Below, in pieces: positions 39,810-50,366 of a DNA stretch of 64,000 bases. Under the pieces are notes generated by a model. The model was not told where the DNA came from, did not search any database, and saw only the letters and a list, made by a program, of their open reading frames with translations. Each line of letters starts with the position of its first letter. Position 1 is the stretch's first letter. Position numbers and translations under genes: made by a program. Origin of the DNA: Lacipirellula parvula (GTDB lineage Bacteria; Planctomycetota; Planctomycetia; Pirellulales; Lacipirellulaceae); contig NZ_AP021861.1 of NCBI RefSeq assembly GCF_009177095.1, forward strand, positions 1,364,001 through 1,428,000, read 5' to 3'.

Positions 39810-40660
39810 GAGGCGCCTCGCTTTTGATAGATGCGGTCTTCCTTCGAGAATTCAATGAAGCGGTCGGCGTGCCGAGAGAAGCGGAGGTTCTCCTTCGCTC
39901 CGAGTCCCAAAAAGCCTTGCCGGCTGAGTGAATCGGCGAAGAGACCGATCGCGCGGTCTTGCAACTCGCGGTCGAAGTAGATCAGCACGTTGCGGCAGGA
40001 AATTAGCTGGACCTCGGCGAAAACCGTGTCGGAAACCAGGCTATGATCGGAGAAGACAACTCGCTTCCGCAGGGTTTTGTCGAAGACGGCGCCACCGTAG
40101 GCCGCGGTGTAGTAGTCGGAGAGCGATGACTTTCCGCCGGAGAGCTGGTGGTTCTCGGTGAACGCGGCGAGCCGATCAAGCTCGTAGACGCCTGCTTCGG
40201 CGCGTCGCAGCGCTTTCGGGTTGATGTCGGTGGCGTAGAACATCGTGCGGCTCTCCAGTCCCTCTTCACGAAAGAGGATGGCAAGCGAATAGAGTTCTTC
40301 GCCGCCACTGCAGCCGGCGACCCAGACTTTGATGGACGGGTACGTCTTGAGGAACGGAGCCACATGCTGGCGAATGCCGCGAAAGTAGGCAGGATCGCGA
40401 AACAGCTCGCTCACCTGCACGGTGAGATAGGTGAGAAGTTCCGGCATCACGGTCGGATCGTGCAGCACCTTGTCTTGCAGCAGCGAGAAGGTGCCGCAGC
40501 CGAACTTCTCGCGAGCGTGCAGCAACCGCCGCTTGATCGACGCCATCGAGTAGCCGCGAAAATCGTAGTGGTACTTACGAAAAATCGCGTCTAGCAGCAG
40601 GCGGAGTTCGATATCGTCGGTGTTGTCTGACACGATGAGATCTTTCAGCGGGGCATCCAC
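39806..40660 (-). CDS. CheR-type methyltransferase
   Basis: At 284 residues it methylates glutamates with SAM. The N-terminal helical domain includes [20 protein letters not shown], and the SAM domain has [35 protein letters not shown] and [10 protein letters not shown]. It overlaps the CheB-type gene by 4 bases and the 1154-residue kinase by 16 bases. The set matches a known arrangement with hybrid kinases, in which CheR/CheB act outside chemotaxis. Confidence 0.92.
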   Translation of the reverse strand: MDAPLKDLIVSDNTDDIELRLLLDAIFRKYHYDFRGYSMASIKRRLLHAREKFGCGTFSLLQDKVLHDPTVMPELLTYLTVQVSELFRDPAYFRGIRQHVAPFLKTYPSIKVWVAGCSGGEELYSLAILFREEGLESRTMFYATDINPKALRRAEAGVYELDRLAAFTENHQLSGGKSSLSDYYTAAYGGAVFDKTLRKRVVFSDHSLVSDTVFAEVQLISCRNVLIYFDRELQDRAIGLFADSLSRQGFLGLGAKENLRFSRHADRFIEFSKEDRIYQKRGAS

Positions 40661-43600
40661 ACGCGGACGAGCGAGAGCAAGCGTTCCACGTCGATCGGCT
40701 TGGCCATGTAATCGTTGGCACCGGCGGCGAGGCAGCGCTCCTGATCATCCTTCATCGCCTTTGCAGTGAGCATGATGATCGGCAGCTTCTTCCATTGCGA
40801 ATTCTTGCGAATTTCCATCACGGCGGTGATGCCATCCATCTCGGGCATCATGACGTCCATCAGCACGAGGTCGATCGCCGCAGTCGAATCGCCGCCGCTG
40901 GCTTCGATGGCGCGGATCGCTTCGAGGCCGTTGCGAGCGATCTGCACGATGGCTCCGCGGGGCTCGAGGATGCTCGACAGGGCGAACACGTTGCGGACGT
41001 CGTCTTCGACCACCAGGATGTGACGACCTTCGAGGGCCGCATCGCGGCTGCGAGATTTCTCAAGCATCCGCTGTTGTTCGGGCGGGAGCTCCGAAACTAC
41101 TTGGTGGAGAAAGAGCGTTACCTCGTCGAGCAGACGCTCGGGCGATTTGGCGCCTTTGATGATGATCGACTTTGAGAACCGCCGCAGCCGCTGCTCTTCG
41201 TCGGCGGAAAGCTCGCGGCCCGTGTAAATGATCACCGGCGGGAACGAGTAGTTGTCTTCGCGGCTGAGCTTTTCCAGCAGGGCGAAGCCGGTCGAATCGG
41301 GGAGCGAGAGGTCGAGCACCATGCAGTCGAAGGTCGAGTCGCTGAGCAGCGCGAGGCATTCAGAAGCACTCGCGACGCCGACGGTTTCCACATCGTGCGA
41401 GCCGAGCAGCTTTTGCATGCTGTCGAGCTGCACGGCATCGTCTTCCACCACGAGGACGCGGCGCATTCGCTGGGTAAGCCGCGATTCCAGTTGCCTCAAG
41501 GCTTCGACGAGCTGTTCGCGATTCACCGGCTTCAGCATGTAGCCGACGGCGCCGAGCGACAGAGCCGTTTGGGCATGGTCGCCGGCCGAGACGACGTGAA
41601 CGGGGATGTGCCGCGTGCGGCGATCCTGCTTCAGCCGATCGAGCACCGAGAGGCCCGAGTGGTCCGGCAAGCCAACGTCGAGCACCACGGCGCTTGGCAG
41701 ATACTGTGCCGCGAGTGCGATCGCCTGCTCGGCATGCGTCGCGATGACGCACTGGAAGTTCAACTCGTGCGCCATATCTCGGAGGATCTTGGCGAACGGC
41801 TCGTCATCTTCGACAACCAAAATGACTCGCTGATTGCCGGTGAGCGACTCGCGATCGTCTTCGATCCGCTTCGGGACAAAGAATGAATCTGGCGTTGCTC
41901 CAGAGTCGCGGCGCGGGGCGTCGAAGTTTGCGGCGTGTGGCGGCACGACGGGCGGAGTGTGCCGGCCAATACCATTGGCGTCGACACGGCGATCGTGCAC
42001 CGGCACGGGGCGGTAGACCTGCGGCAGCGTGACGGTAAACGTGCTGCCCTTGCCTGGCTCGCTGGCGAGCTCGATACGTCCTCCCAGCAGCCGCGTGAGC
42101 TGGCGCGAGATCGACAGCCCCAGCCCGGTGCCGCCGTATTTGCGGTTGGTCGTGCCATCCGCCTGGCGGAACGCTTCAAAGATCATCGCCTGCTGATGCG
42201 AGGGGATGCCAATGCCGGTGTCGCTGACGGCGAACGCCGCCTCGCCCTGCCCTTGCGAGCTGATCGCGAGCGTCACTCTCCCCTTCTCGGTGAATTTCAG
42301 CGCGTTTGACAGGAGGTTTTTGAGCACCTGTTCTAGCCGCAGCGGATCGGTTTGAATCGTCTCGGGGGCGCCGGGCTGGATGGCGATGGTGAACTCCAGC
42401 TGCCGCTGATCGGCGATCGGCTTGAACATCCGCTGCAAGCCTTCGGCCAGCTGCGAAAGGCGAACTTCCTCGGGCTGCATCTCCATGTGGCCCGACTCGA
42501 TCTTCGAGAGATCGAGAATGTCGTTGATCAGTGTGAGCAAGTCGTTGCCGGCGCCCTGGATGGTCCTGGCGTACTCGACTTGTTCACCGCTGAGGTTGCC
42601 GTTTGGATTGTCGGCGAGGAGCTTGGCCAAAATCAGCGAGGAATTAAGCGGCGTCCGCAATTCGTGCGACATGTTCGCGAGGAAGTCGGACTTATACTGG
42701 CTGGCGAGTTCCAGGTCGCGAGCTTGGCGTTCGACTTCGTCCTTCGCTCGACTCACCTCGTCGCGCTGCGACTCAAGCTGTTGCGACTGCTCTTCGAGTT
42801 GCGCGTTCGTTTGCTCAAGTTCGGTCTGCTGATGTTCAAGCCGCGTTTGCGATTCGCGGAGCGCGCGGCTTTGTTCTTCCAGCTCTTCGTTCGAGACGCG
42901 TAGCTCTTCACCTTGAGCTTGCAGCTCCTCGGATTGCCGCTGCGTTTCTTCGAGCAGATTTTGCAGGTGCGTGCGGTAGTTTACCGATCGGATCGCGACG
43001 GCGATCGATTCGGAAATCATTGCGAATAGCTCGGTGATCGAATCGTCGACGCCTTCATTGAAACCAAGCTCGATGACGCCTTTCACTCCGTCTTCGTCCT
43101 GGACGGGGAAGATCGCGAGGCCCTTCGGGGAGCTCTTGCCCATCGCGGAGCCGAATGCAAGGTAGCCGTCAGGTACGTCGCGGACGATGAACGAACGGCG
43201 ATCGCGGATCGCTTGGCTCAGCAGTCCGTCGCCCGGCTCGATCCGCTTCGGAACGCCTCCTTCCGCTGGTACGCCGTACGTCGCGGCCAGGGCGAGCGCT
43301 CCCTCCTGAGTGAAGAGCGCCCCTGCAGTTGCGTCAACGTAATCGGCAAGGAACCCGAGGATATGGTCGCCCAACTCCTCCATTCGCTGGTCGCCGGTCA
43401 TGATCTTACTGAGCGTGACTTGCGCATGCTGCAGCCATTCCTGACGGCGGCGTACGAGCGCCGCGCGGCGGAGCAAGCCGGCGACGAGAATCGAGATTAG
43501 AATCCCGCACACCGTCATTGCGAGTCCGCTGGTCACCGCGACGTTGTACGCGCGCTCCATTTCAGCGAGGCGTTCTTGTCGCAGCGCTCGTTCCGCCTCC

Positions 43601-44109
43601 TGCATGCCGTCGATTTGATCGCGGATCGAGTCCATCGCAATCTTGCCGGCGTCGGAGCGGACCCGTTCTTGAGCCGCTTCGAATCCTTCTTCGCGCCGCA
43701 TCTCGATCGTCGCCGCCAACTCGTCGAGCTTCGTGGAGATTTGCCCCTTTAGTCGCGGGAGGCGTGCTTGCTGATTGGGATTGTCAGCGGTTAGTCGCGC
43801 CACGTCAGCCAACCGCAGGTCGACGCGATCAGTCGCGTTTGTGTAGGGGGCCAGGTAGGACTCGTCGCCAGTGATGACGTAGCCGCGCTGGCCGGTCTCG
43901 GCGTCTCGAAGTAACGAAAGGACGTCGTCGAGCGCGGTGAGCACCTCATGCGTATGCCGCACAAGAGTCGCGTCCTGGTCGAGAGTGCGCGTGTTGATGT
44001 ACGAGATGAGCCCGATCACGAAGAACAGCAGAATCGCGCCGGCGAGTCCTGCGGCGATATTTAGGCGAGTTTCGCGCTTAAGATCGAGAGGGTTCGTGGG
44101 TTTCTTCAT
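40645..44109 (-). CDS. Large hybrid histidine kinase: CHASE3-GAF-HisKA-HATPase-3xREC
   Basis: This 1154-residue protein has an N-terminal membrane helix, a CHASE3 sensor ([20 protein letters not shown]), a second membrane helix (~205), a GAF domain (~235-375) and a long coiled coil with Glu/Gln repeats. A kinase core follows with [10 protein letters not shown], an ATPase domain ([16 protein letters not shown]) and three receiver domains at about 775-890, 900-1010 and 1030-1150 ([33 protein letters not shown]). It heads the operon and probably integrates periplasmic and cytoplasmic signals. Confidence 0.93.
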   Translation of the reverse strand: MKKPTNPLDLKRETRLNIAAGLAGAILLFFVIGLISYINTRTLDQDATLVRHTHEVLTALDDVLSLLRDAETGQRGYVITGDESYLAPYTNATDRVDLRLADVARLTADNPNQQARLPRLKGQISTKLDELAATIEMRREEGFEAAQERVRSDAGKIAMDSIRDQIDGMQEAERALRQERLAEMERAYNVAVTSGLAMTVCGILISILVAGLLRRAALVRRRQEWLQHAQVTLSKIMTGDQRMEELGDHILGFLADYVDATAGALFTQEGALALAATYGVPAEGGVPKRIEPGDGLLSQAIRDRRSFIVRDVPDGYLAFGSAMGKSSPKGLAIFPVQDEDGVKGVIELGFNEGVDDSITELFAMISESIAVAIRSVNYRTHLQNLLEETQRQSEELQAQGEELRVSNEELEEQSRALRESQTRLEHQQTELEQTNAQLEEQSQQLESQRDEVSRAKDEVERQARDLELASQYKSDFLANMSHELRTPLNSSLILAKLLADNPNGNLSGEQVEYARTIQGAGNDLLTLINDILDLSKIESGHMEMQPEEVRLSQLAEGLQRMFKPIADQRQLEFTIAIQPGAPETIQTDPLRLEQVLKNLLSNALKFTEKGRVTLAISSQGQGEAAFAVSDTGIGIPSHQQAMIFEAFRQADGTTNRKYGGTGLGLSISRQLTRLLGGRIELASEPGKGSTFTVTLPQVYRPVPVHDRRVDANGIGRHTPPVVPPHAANFDAPRRDSGATPDSFFVPKRIEDDRESLTGNQRVILVVEDDEPFAKILRDMAHELNFQCVIATHAEQAIALAAQYLPSAVVLDVGLPDHSGLSVLDRLKQDRRTRHIPVHVVSAGDHAQTALSLGAVGYMLKPVNREQLVEALRQLESRLTQRMRRVLVVEDDAVQLDSMQKLLGSHDVETVGVASASECLALLSDSTFDCMVLDLSLPDSTGFALLEKLSREDNYSFPPVIIYTGRELSADEEQRLRRFSKSIIIKGAKSPERLLDEVTLFLHQVVSELPPEQQRMLEKSRSRDAALEGRHILVVEDDVRNVFALSSILEPRGAIVQIARNGLEAIRAIEASGGDSTAAIDLVLMDVMMPEMDGITAVMEIRKNSQWKKLPIIMLTAKAMKDDQERCLAAGANDYMAKPIDVERLLSLVRVWMPR

Positions 44110-44571
44110 TAATCAATACAGACGATGGAGGGATTCGACGGTGCGATCGCGATTTGAGAAGAGTCGTGGGAGGCTGAAAATCTCTAATTATACGACGCAA
44201 ACCGACGCCACAACCCAGCTGCGGCTAGACGGTGAGCGTGAACGTAACCCGCAAGCGTGAGGATGCGTTGCGATGAGCTGCTTGGAACGGCCGGCTCCCG
44301 GTTCTGCCTAGAGAGAGGCTTTGAGTTGGGGCCAAGCTGGGAAGAGCGGGCCGCGCCAGAGATTCTCAACATGCGTTAGCTCTGGAACTGGCCGTGGAGG
44401 ATGGAACTCGAACTTGGTCGGGTGGGAACCAACGGTTGGTCGTTGAGGAGCCATAGTGCGCACTGCTAGACCACCATCGCCGTGTCTGCGGCGGGCGCTT
44501 TAGTAGCTTTGCTAACGCCGTGCCAGAGGCCCGCTGGGCCGGCCAAAGTCATGCGGCCAATAGGGCGCGGC
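44110..44571. other. Intergenic stretch upstream of the kinase operon
   Basis: Presumed promoter region. Apart from the weak 48-residue frame at 44308, nothing is recognised. A tRNA-like look near 44400 fails when folded. Confidence 0.4.
44308..44454 (-). CDS. 48-residue possible small protein
   Basis: The minus strand from ATG 44454 gives a clean Pro/Trp-rich frame (MAPQRPTVGSHPTKFEFHPP then LWRGPLFPAWPQLKASL). The composition is coherent, but it lacks a ribosome site and known relatives. It could also be a fragment. Confidence 0.28.
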   Translation of the reverse strand: MAPQRPTVGSHPTKFEFHPPRPVPELTHVENLWRGPLFPAWPQLKASL

Positions 44572-45048
44572 TCAAAGATACTGCTCTAGGATCTCTTCGA
44601 CCTGCTCGGCATCAAGCGTTTCGTGAGCGAGCAAATGGTCCGCGATCGCCGCCAGCGCCGGCCAGAGATCGTCGCCTTGCAGTTGGCGGTGCAAAGCGAT
44701 TGAAACTTGCTCAATGTGAGCGACTCGCTTGCGCTCGTCGGGGATGAGCAGCTCGGCGGCCGCGAGGGCGCCCGCCCAATCCGCCGACCACTCCGCAATG
44801 AACGCGGGGTGATAAGGTTCGCCGGAGTAAATCATCTCGGCGACGGGCCCCGCCAAGTGCACTTGCACGCTCTTCACGGCGAACTCGCGGTCGCTCATCC
44901 GCGAACGCCGCCACAAGATCTGCGCATCGCCCGACCGGCGCGGGCCATCGTCGTCGTCGGGCTCGATCGTCACAAGTTGCACCTGGCCGCCGAGCAAGTG
45001 AGCCATGAGAGCATGGCCGGCTTCGTGGTAGGCGGTGAGTTCAGACAT
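44572..45048 (-). CDS. Stand-alone M41-like (FtsH-type) metalloprotease domain
   Basis: I start at 45048 (158 residues), directly before the zinc motif YHEAGHALMAHL (His8, Glu9, His12). The rest follows the M41 fold: the SDREFAVKSVQVHLAGPVAE helix with VAEMIY and late acidic metal-ligand candidates. The AAA ATPase domain is missing, so it cannot unfold substrates by itself. The longer frame upstream is divergent with the 45224 gene and unlikely. Confidence 0.8.
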   Translation of the reverse strand: MSELTAYHEAGHALMAHLLGGQVQLVTIEPDDDDGPRRSGDAQILWRRSRMSDREFAVKSVQVHLAGPVAEMIYSGEPYHPAFIAEWSADWAGALAAAELLIPDERKRVAHIEQVSIALHRQLQGDDLWPALAAIADHLLAHETLDAEQVEEILEQYL

Positions 45049-45223
45049 GGCGTTGAACGGGGTATCGCGAGAGTTCGAACAGACGGCGATCGGCGGAGAT
45101 TGTCCCCTCGCCGTCAGGTGGTTGCAACCGCGTCGCCAGCTGCCGTCCCCCAGAATAGCAGAGCAGGTATACTGTTGGTTGCCGTTTGAACCACTCTCCC
45201 TGTCACGGACTCGCGGAGCTTGC

Positions 45224-46270
45224 ATGGTCGCGTTACGCTGCCTCGTTGCCTGTTGTCTGCTCGGAGCAACCGCTAGTTGCTACGTCGAGGCGAAAGAGCA
45301 AATACCGCTCGTCGCGGGAGCGAAGTTCGCCGCGAAAGACACGCTCGATTGCGGCGAAGAGGCGAACGACGACGCCCGCGAATGCCTCGAAGCGCTCCGT
45401 TGGACGCCGGGCGAATTCTCCGTTGAACTGCAGCCAGCCGAACCGGGCTGCGGCGACTGGCTCGTGCGATTCCCCTCAGCGCGGCCGATCGGCAACGCCA
45501 TCAACGATCGCGTAGCGATGGAGTGGTTTGCGGCACGGGACGAGCAGGGCGCGGTTCGGAAAGCTCGTGCGGTGGTCGTCGTGCACGAATCGGGCAAGCG
45601 AATGACGGTCGGCCGCATCATTGCTCGCGGCGTCAACGCCCAGGGCTTGCATGCATTTCTGTTGCAGTTGCCGGGGTACGGCGCGCGGCGCGATGAGAAA
45701 CTGTCGGATGTGGAGCGCGGCCTCAACTCGATGCAGCAAGCGATCTCCGACGTGCGGCGGGCCCGCGACGCCGTCGCGGCGTTGCCGGTCGTCGATGATT
45801 CGACCGTCGCCGTGCAAGGTACCAGTTTGGGCGGCTTCGTGGTTTCGACCGTGGCGGGGCTCGACCATGGCTACGAGCGGGTATTCATCCTGCTCGCCGG
45901 CGGGGACTTGCAGGAGGTGATTTTCAACGGCGCGAAAGACGCCGCCAAAACACGACGGAAGTTGGCGGAGGCGGGCGTCACCGACGAGCAAATCAAGGAG
46001 CTAGCACGCCAGGTCGAGCCGCTACGGCTGGCTCACCGCATCGACCCCGCCGCGACGTGGCTCTACAGCGGCAAATATGACGACGTGGTTCCGCCCCGAT
46101 GCTCTGCGGCGCTGGCCGCGGCCGCCAAGCTGCCCGCGGGGCACCACGTCGAGATGGACGCCGACCACTACTCTGGCTTTATTCACTTGCCGAAAGTCGT
46201 CCGGGCAATTTGCGAGCAGACGGCGTCTCCGGCGGGGGATGTTGGCGGGCAGCCCTCCGACTTGCCGTAA
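45224..46270 (+). CDS. Secreted alpha/beta hydrolase
   Basis: I choose ATG 45224 with GGAG 6 bases before; the frame upstream lacks one. The 348-residue protein has a signal peptide (VALRCLVACCLLGATASCYV), a beta-sheet core with nucleophile loop QGTSLGGFV, an Asp in YSGKYDDVVPP and a His in DADHYSGFIHL, giving a complete Ser-Asp-His triad. The type is an esterase, peptidase or acyl transferase; the substrate is not evident. A Cys at the signal end might be lipidated. Confidence 0.8.
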   Translation: MVALRCLVACCLLGATASCYVEAKEQIPLVAGAKFAAKDTLDCGEEANDDARECLEALRWTPGEFSVELQPAEPGCGDWLVRFPSARPIGNAINDRVAMEWFAARDEQGAVRKARAVVVVHESGKRMTVGRIIARGVNAQGLHAFLLQLPGYGARRDEKLSDVERGLNSMQQAISDVRRARDAVAALPVVDDSTVAVQGTSLGGFVVSTVAGLDHGYERVFILLAGGDLQEVIFNGAKDAAKTRRKLAEAGVTDEQIKELARQVEPLRLAHRIDPAATWLYSGKYDDVVPPRCSAALAAAAKLPAGHHVEMDADHYSGFIHLPKVVRAICEQTASPAGDVGGQPSDLP

Positions 46271-46434
46271 GAGGCTGCGGGCGACCACAAGGGGCCCTCG
46301 CGCACCGCCATCTCAGAGCAGTTGCCGCCGTTCGCCAAAGAAACTCATTGCATCCTGGGGCCTGATCTGCGTCAATTAAGAGGAGCCGCCTGACGTGCGG
46401 CGAGACTTCTCTCGGGAACAGAATCGGCGCCACG

Positions 46435-47907
46435 ATGCACCAACGACGATACTTCACTTTGGCGTCTCTCTGCGCCACGCTCGGGGTAGTGGCCCTACCC
46501 ATCGCTGGCGAGCAAGCGGCAGCCTACGAGATTGTGAACCGTTGGTCGGCGACTCAGGTCGACGGTGGCGGGCTGCAGCGCGGCGACCCGGTGACGCTGC
46601 GGTGGAGCATCGTTCCCGACGGCGAGTCGTACTCGCGTTCCAGCAATAGTCAATTAGTGCAGTATCTCGACGATGGCTGGAACATTCCCGCGGCGCAGCG
46701 GACGCCCGACTACACCAATCGTTCGTGGTGGACGGTGATGAACACCGCCTACGCGCAGTTCGCACGCGTGTCGGGCATCAGGATGGAATACGTCGCTGAG
46801 AAGTTCGCTAACGGCGTCGATACTGGGCTGGCAGGGGACATTCAAATTGGCGGCGAGAACATCGACAGCACGCCCGGAGGCGCACTTGCGGACAATACCT
46901 TCCCCGACAGCGGCGACATGCGGATCGACACGACCCGCGAAACAAACGGTCAGCCGACGTTCTGGCATTCAACGGAAGCCGCCCTACGGAATCTGATGAT
47001 TCACGAAACAGGGCACGGCGTGGGGCTAGGGCATGCCCAGAACACTGGCGTCGCGGCGGTGATGGAAGGGGGCCTGCGAACTGATATCTGGGGCCTGCAG
47101 TTCGACGACGTCTACGCGCTCAATCGCCAGTACGGCGATCCGCTGGAGCGCAACGGCGGGAACGACATCGCCTCGAAGGCATCCCCGCTCGGCAGCTTTA
47201 CGACAGGGCAATCGATTTCACGGGGACGTGACGCCGTAGACTCGACCGTCAATCAGTTCGACAGCGATTGGCTGGGGATCGACGGGACGAGCGACGCCGA
47301 TTGGTTTCGTTTCACCACCGTGGGAACCGGGTTCGCGAACATCAAGCTGACGCCGATCGGTCCGAGCTACGTTTCGGTGCAGCAGGGGAATTTCAACGCC
47401 GCGGCGCAGAGCGATTTGACGCTGCAACTGTTGACTGCCAACCCGACGGTGAGCGAGATCAAGCGAGCGAACAACACCGGAATTGGCGGCGTGGAATCAA
47501 TCGGCGCCATGTTTCTATCCACCCCGGGCGATTACTTAATTCGCATTCGCGGCAACCAGGACGCGAACCAGTTCTACCAGCTAGACGTCTCTTTCACCGA
47601 AGCTCCCGCGACTGGAACTTCCGTGGATCTCAATCTCGACGGGGTCACGTCGAGGGCGGACTGGGAATTGTTTTTGACTTATTCGTATACGAATTTTCCC
47701 GGCCTGGGGCAGCGCGATGCGTTCGGTCGCGGCGATCTTGACTTCGACGGCGACAACGACGTCGCTGACTTTCGACTGTTCAAGTCGATCTTCAACAGCG
47801 TGAACGGCGCGGGAGCGTTCGAGAATCTTTTGCGCGTGCCGGAACCAAGCTCGCTGCTGCTGGCGGGCGCGTTCATCGGCGTGGCTGCGTCACGCAAGCG
47901 CCGTTAG
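46435..47907 (+). CDS. Secreted matrixin-type (M10) metalloprotease with dockerin and PEP-CTERM
   Basis: At 490 residues it has a signal peptide, a zinc-metalloprotease domain with HETGHGVGLGH (His190, Glu191, His194, His200), a beta-sandwich pre-peptidase-like domain (~260-400), a calcium dockerin-like repeat (DLNLDGVTSRADWELFL … DFDGDNDVADFRLFKSIF) and a PEP-CTERM anchor (VPEPSSLLLAG, then RKRR). It probably degrades extracellular protein. Signal sorting needs an exosortase not encoded in this window. Confidence 0.88.
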   Translation: MHQRRYFTLASLCATLGVVALPIAGEQAAAYEIVNRWSATQVDGGGLQRGDPVTLRWSIVPDGESYSRSSNSQLVQYLDDGWNIPAAQRTPDYTNRSWWTVMNTAYAQFARVSGIRMEYVAEKFANGVDTGLAGDIQIGGENIDSTPGGALADNTFPDSGDMRIDTTRETNGQPTFWHSTEAALRNLMIHETGHGVGLGHAQNTGVAAVMEGGLRTDIWGLQFDDVYALNRQYGDPLERNGGNDIASKASPLGSFTTGQSISRGRDAVDSTVNQFDSDWLGIDGTSDADWFRFTTVGTGFANIKLTPIGPSYVSVQQGNFNAAAQSDLTLQLLTANPTVSEIKRANNTGIGGVESIGAMFLSTPGDYLIRIRGNQDANQFYQLDVSFTEAPATGTSVDLNLDGVTSRADWELFLTYSYTNFPGLGQRDAFGRGDLDFDGDNDVADFRLFKSIFNSVNGAGAFENLLRVPEPSSLLLAGAFIGVAASRKRR

Positions 47908-47992
47908 CCCCGGGCTCCGCCCGAGAGCAGTATATCGCGCGAGAATGCGCACCGGATTCGTGACCAACCCCCCGGGCAGAGCCCGGGGCTAA
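47904..47992. repeat. REP-like inverted pair after the matrixin gene
   Basis: TTAGCCCCGGGCTCCGCCCG and the reverse complement of CGGGCAGAGCCCGGGGCTAA match at nearly every base, separated by about 45 bases. It begins within the matrixin stop codon and lies between convergent genes, as does the 33040 copy. Confidence 0.7.
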
Positions 47993-48008
47993 TGTTGTCG
48001 CGGCGATC

Positions 48009-50177
48009 TTAGGCGATGCGATACCGCCGCGCGAGGCAACCAACCGTTGCAAACGAACACAAGAGCAGCGTCACCGTTGCCGGTTCTGGCACAGCGGTCG
48101 TGACTGGCGCGGGCCCGGTGAATTCGCGCTGCCAGACGAGCAGGTCGGCGCCATCGACGGCGAGATCGCCGTTGGCGTCGCCTTGCGCGTTGGTGGCGTC
48201 GCCGACGAGGCCCATGTTGGTGCTCCAAATCGCCAGGTCGGCGCTGTCGACGAACCCGTCCATATTGAAGTCGGCGGGGGAGGGGGGCGGCACGAGCGTG
48301 CTGACTTGCAGCAGGCCGGCGCCCGTGATGAGCGGCGACGTAAATTCAGCGGCCGAGCCGATTGCGCCCCACGTGCCGACGCTCATCGAAACGCCGTCGA
48401 TGAACAGTGCTTCGATGACGTCGGTTCCCGCGAAGTTCAGGTCGAGGATGCCGCCGGTCGCGAGGCGAACATCGGCTCCGTTGGCCAAAAAGGCGCTGCC
48501 GATCCTGAGTGAACCTGCCTCGACGGACGTATCGCCGGCGTAAGTATTGACGCCGGTAAGAGCGAGGACGCCGGCGCCAGTCTTCGTGAGGCCGCCGTTC
48601 ACGATCAGCGTCGAAATGGTCAGATCCGTGGCGGCGGCGCCATTCGCGACGTTGATTGCACGATTGGCTCCTCCCAAATCAATCCGCCCAGCGAGGCCGG
48701 CGCCGCTGCCGTTGGCGATCAACGCGGCGGCGTCGGCAAGCGGAGTGAAATTAACGTCTCCCGCGAGCAAAATCTTGGCTGGCGTCGATGCGTGCGGTAT
48801 CAAGTTAATCTTGTTTGCCGTGAGATCCCCGCCATTGATCGTGAACGTCCGCGTCGCATCGACTTGCAGCGTATGAACGCTGAAATCGGCGCCGTTGGAA
48901 AGCGAGACGGCGCCGGAAAACTGAGCGCCGAACGGCGTGGAATCAGACGAAGGGACGTAATTAATGGTCAGCGAGCCGCCGGTGATGTTGAGCGTCTCGT
49001 TGACGTAAAGCTTGCGAATGTTGTGCGAGCCGCTGGACAAGGTGACGGTAATGTTGGCGTTCGGTCGATTGAGAACGACGGTGTCGTTCTGGCCGTCGAC
49101 GCCGCGAACCGTATCGTCGACGCCCGGAAGCCGCTGGGCGGGACGGGCGGGAACGGTTCCGGTCGTCCACGTGCCGCCGACGCGGGCGACTTGCCCGGGG
49201 CCTTGCGTCGGCTCGACGGGCGCCATGCCGCTGTTCCAATTCGAGAGCGTCGTCCACTCGCCGCTCGAGTCATTCATCCAGATCGCCGGAACGAGGTAGT
49301 CTTTGACGAACTCGATGCCGCCATTGGCGGCGTTCTTGTCAAGGTTGCCGCTGTACCCAGGAATGCCGCCGCTTGTGCTGTACTGCCAAAACTTCCAGGG
49401 GGCCGGCGTTGGCGTGTTCGGGTAGCTCGGGTTCCACACTCCGTAAACGTTCGGCAATCCAGAGGCGGCGGGAGGTTCGGTGGTGAGCGGATCGCCCGTC
49501 GTGGGACGAGCAATCCAAAGGTTGGGCATCGAGGCGGCGACGGAGGAGTTGACCTCGCTGTTCGCGTAGCTGCTGTTCACGTAGACGATCGGGCGAATGC
49601 CCATTGCTTGGAAAATGCGGTCGGAGAATGCGATCGACCAACTCGACAACGAAGCGGTGCTGTGTTGCTGGGCGCCGGCTTCAAGATCCAGCACCGGCAG
49701 CAAATAGCCCGGCCGCATCCACGCGCCCGCCATTTGGAGGAAGTGGTCGGCTTCGTCGGCGCCGGTGTTGGCGATGCCGTTCGAATTCAAGGTCGTCGTG
49801 GTGATATCTGCCCGGTTGAAGTGGTAAGAGCCGGTGAGGATTCCGGCCTTGGTCGCCCGGGTAATATTTTGGATGAAGTAGGGGTCATCGTAACGCTGCG
49901 AAAGCGTGTTGAGCCCGTCGCTGTTGTCGGAATCATTCTGGTTGTAGTAGCCGGTGGTGCCGCCGCGACTGGCACGCAGGAAGGCGAACTTGCGATTGGC
50001 CGTGGAGTAGAAGGTGTCCCACGTTGCTTGGGAGATATTCCCTTGCCACGCCGAGATGTCGACGCCCAAGGCACGCGTCTGAGCGAATGCTGAGGCTTGG
50101 CTCAGCAACAGAACGAACACGCCGGTTGCTAGGCGGAGCGTCAAGGAACCATTTCTAACGGAGAATGCGCGTACCAA
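48009..50177 (-). CDS. Secreted GH25 muramidase-type protein with beta-strand repeats, dockerin and PEP-CTERM
   Basis: At 722 residues it has a signal peptide (LATGVFVLLLSQASAFAQ), then a GH25 lysozyme domain at ~35-290: ALGVDISAWQG (Asp40), FAFLRASRGG, and VLDLEAG (Asp164, Glu166). The following ~330 residues resemble autotransporter-associated beta-strand repeats (ALTGVNTYAGDTSVEAGSLR). A dockerin-like calcium repeat (DFNMDGFVDSADL, DANGDLAVDGADL) and a PEP-CTERM (VPEPATVTLLLC) end it. It may attack peptidoglycan of other bacteria. Confidence 0.88.
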   Translation of the reverse strand: MVRAFSVRNGSLTLRLATGVFVLLLSQASAFAQTRALGVDISAWQGNISQATWDTFYSTANRKFAFLRASRGGTTGYYNQNDSDNSDGLNTLSQRYDDPYFIQNITRATKAGILTGSYHFNRADITTTTLNSNGIANTGADEADHFLQMAGAWMRPGYLLPVLDLEAGAQQHSTASLSSWSIAFSDRIFQAMGIRPIVYVNSSYANSEVNSSVAASMPNLWIARPTTGDPLTTEPPAASGLPNVYGVWNPSYPNTPTPAPWKFWQYSTSGGIPGYSGNLDKNAANGGIEFVKDYLVPAIWMNDSSGEWTTLSNWNSGMAPVEPTQGPGQVARVGGTWTTGTVPARPAQRLPGVDDTVRGVDGQNDTVVLNRPNANITVTLSSGSHNIRKLYVNETLNITGGSLTINYVPSSDSTPFGAQFSGAVSLSNGADFSVHTLQVDATRTFTINGGDLTANKINLIPHASTPAKILLAGDVNFTPLADAAALIANGSGAGLAGRIDLGGANRAINVANGAAATDLTISTLIVNGGLTKTGAGVLALTGVNTYAGDTSVEAGSLRIGSAFLANGADVRLATGGILDLNFAGTDVIEALFIDGVSMSVGTWGAIGSAAEFTSPLITGAGLLQVSTLVPPPSPADFNMDGFVDSADLAIWSTNMGLVGDATNAQGDANGDLAVDGADLLVWQREFTGPAPVTTAVPEPATVTLLLCSFATVGCLARRYRIA

Positions 50178-50366
50178 TGTCCCTTGCCTCTCACCACCAG
50201 ACCTGCCCCAAGAAGGCGCTCGTCGTTGCGAACGCTCATTGGAGTATAGGCAGCGCGGTTCCGAGCGACAACGAATCTGTGCGTCGTAAGTCCCTGTGGC
50301 GTCGATGTTTTCGCAAAAACGCGATCGACGTGCGCAGCTGTGTCGACCGGCTGCAGTCGCCGTCCG

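Noticed and set aside
44390-44470. tRNA-like stretch with GTTCGAGTTCC
   Set aside because: The stems do not pair when folded on either strand.
48792-50093. 433-codon plus-strand open frame
   Set aside because: It is antisense to the GH25 gene, whose motifs are clear; the translation is Arg/Gly/Ala/Val-rich without domains.
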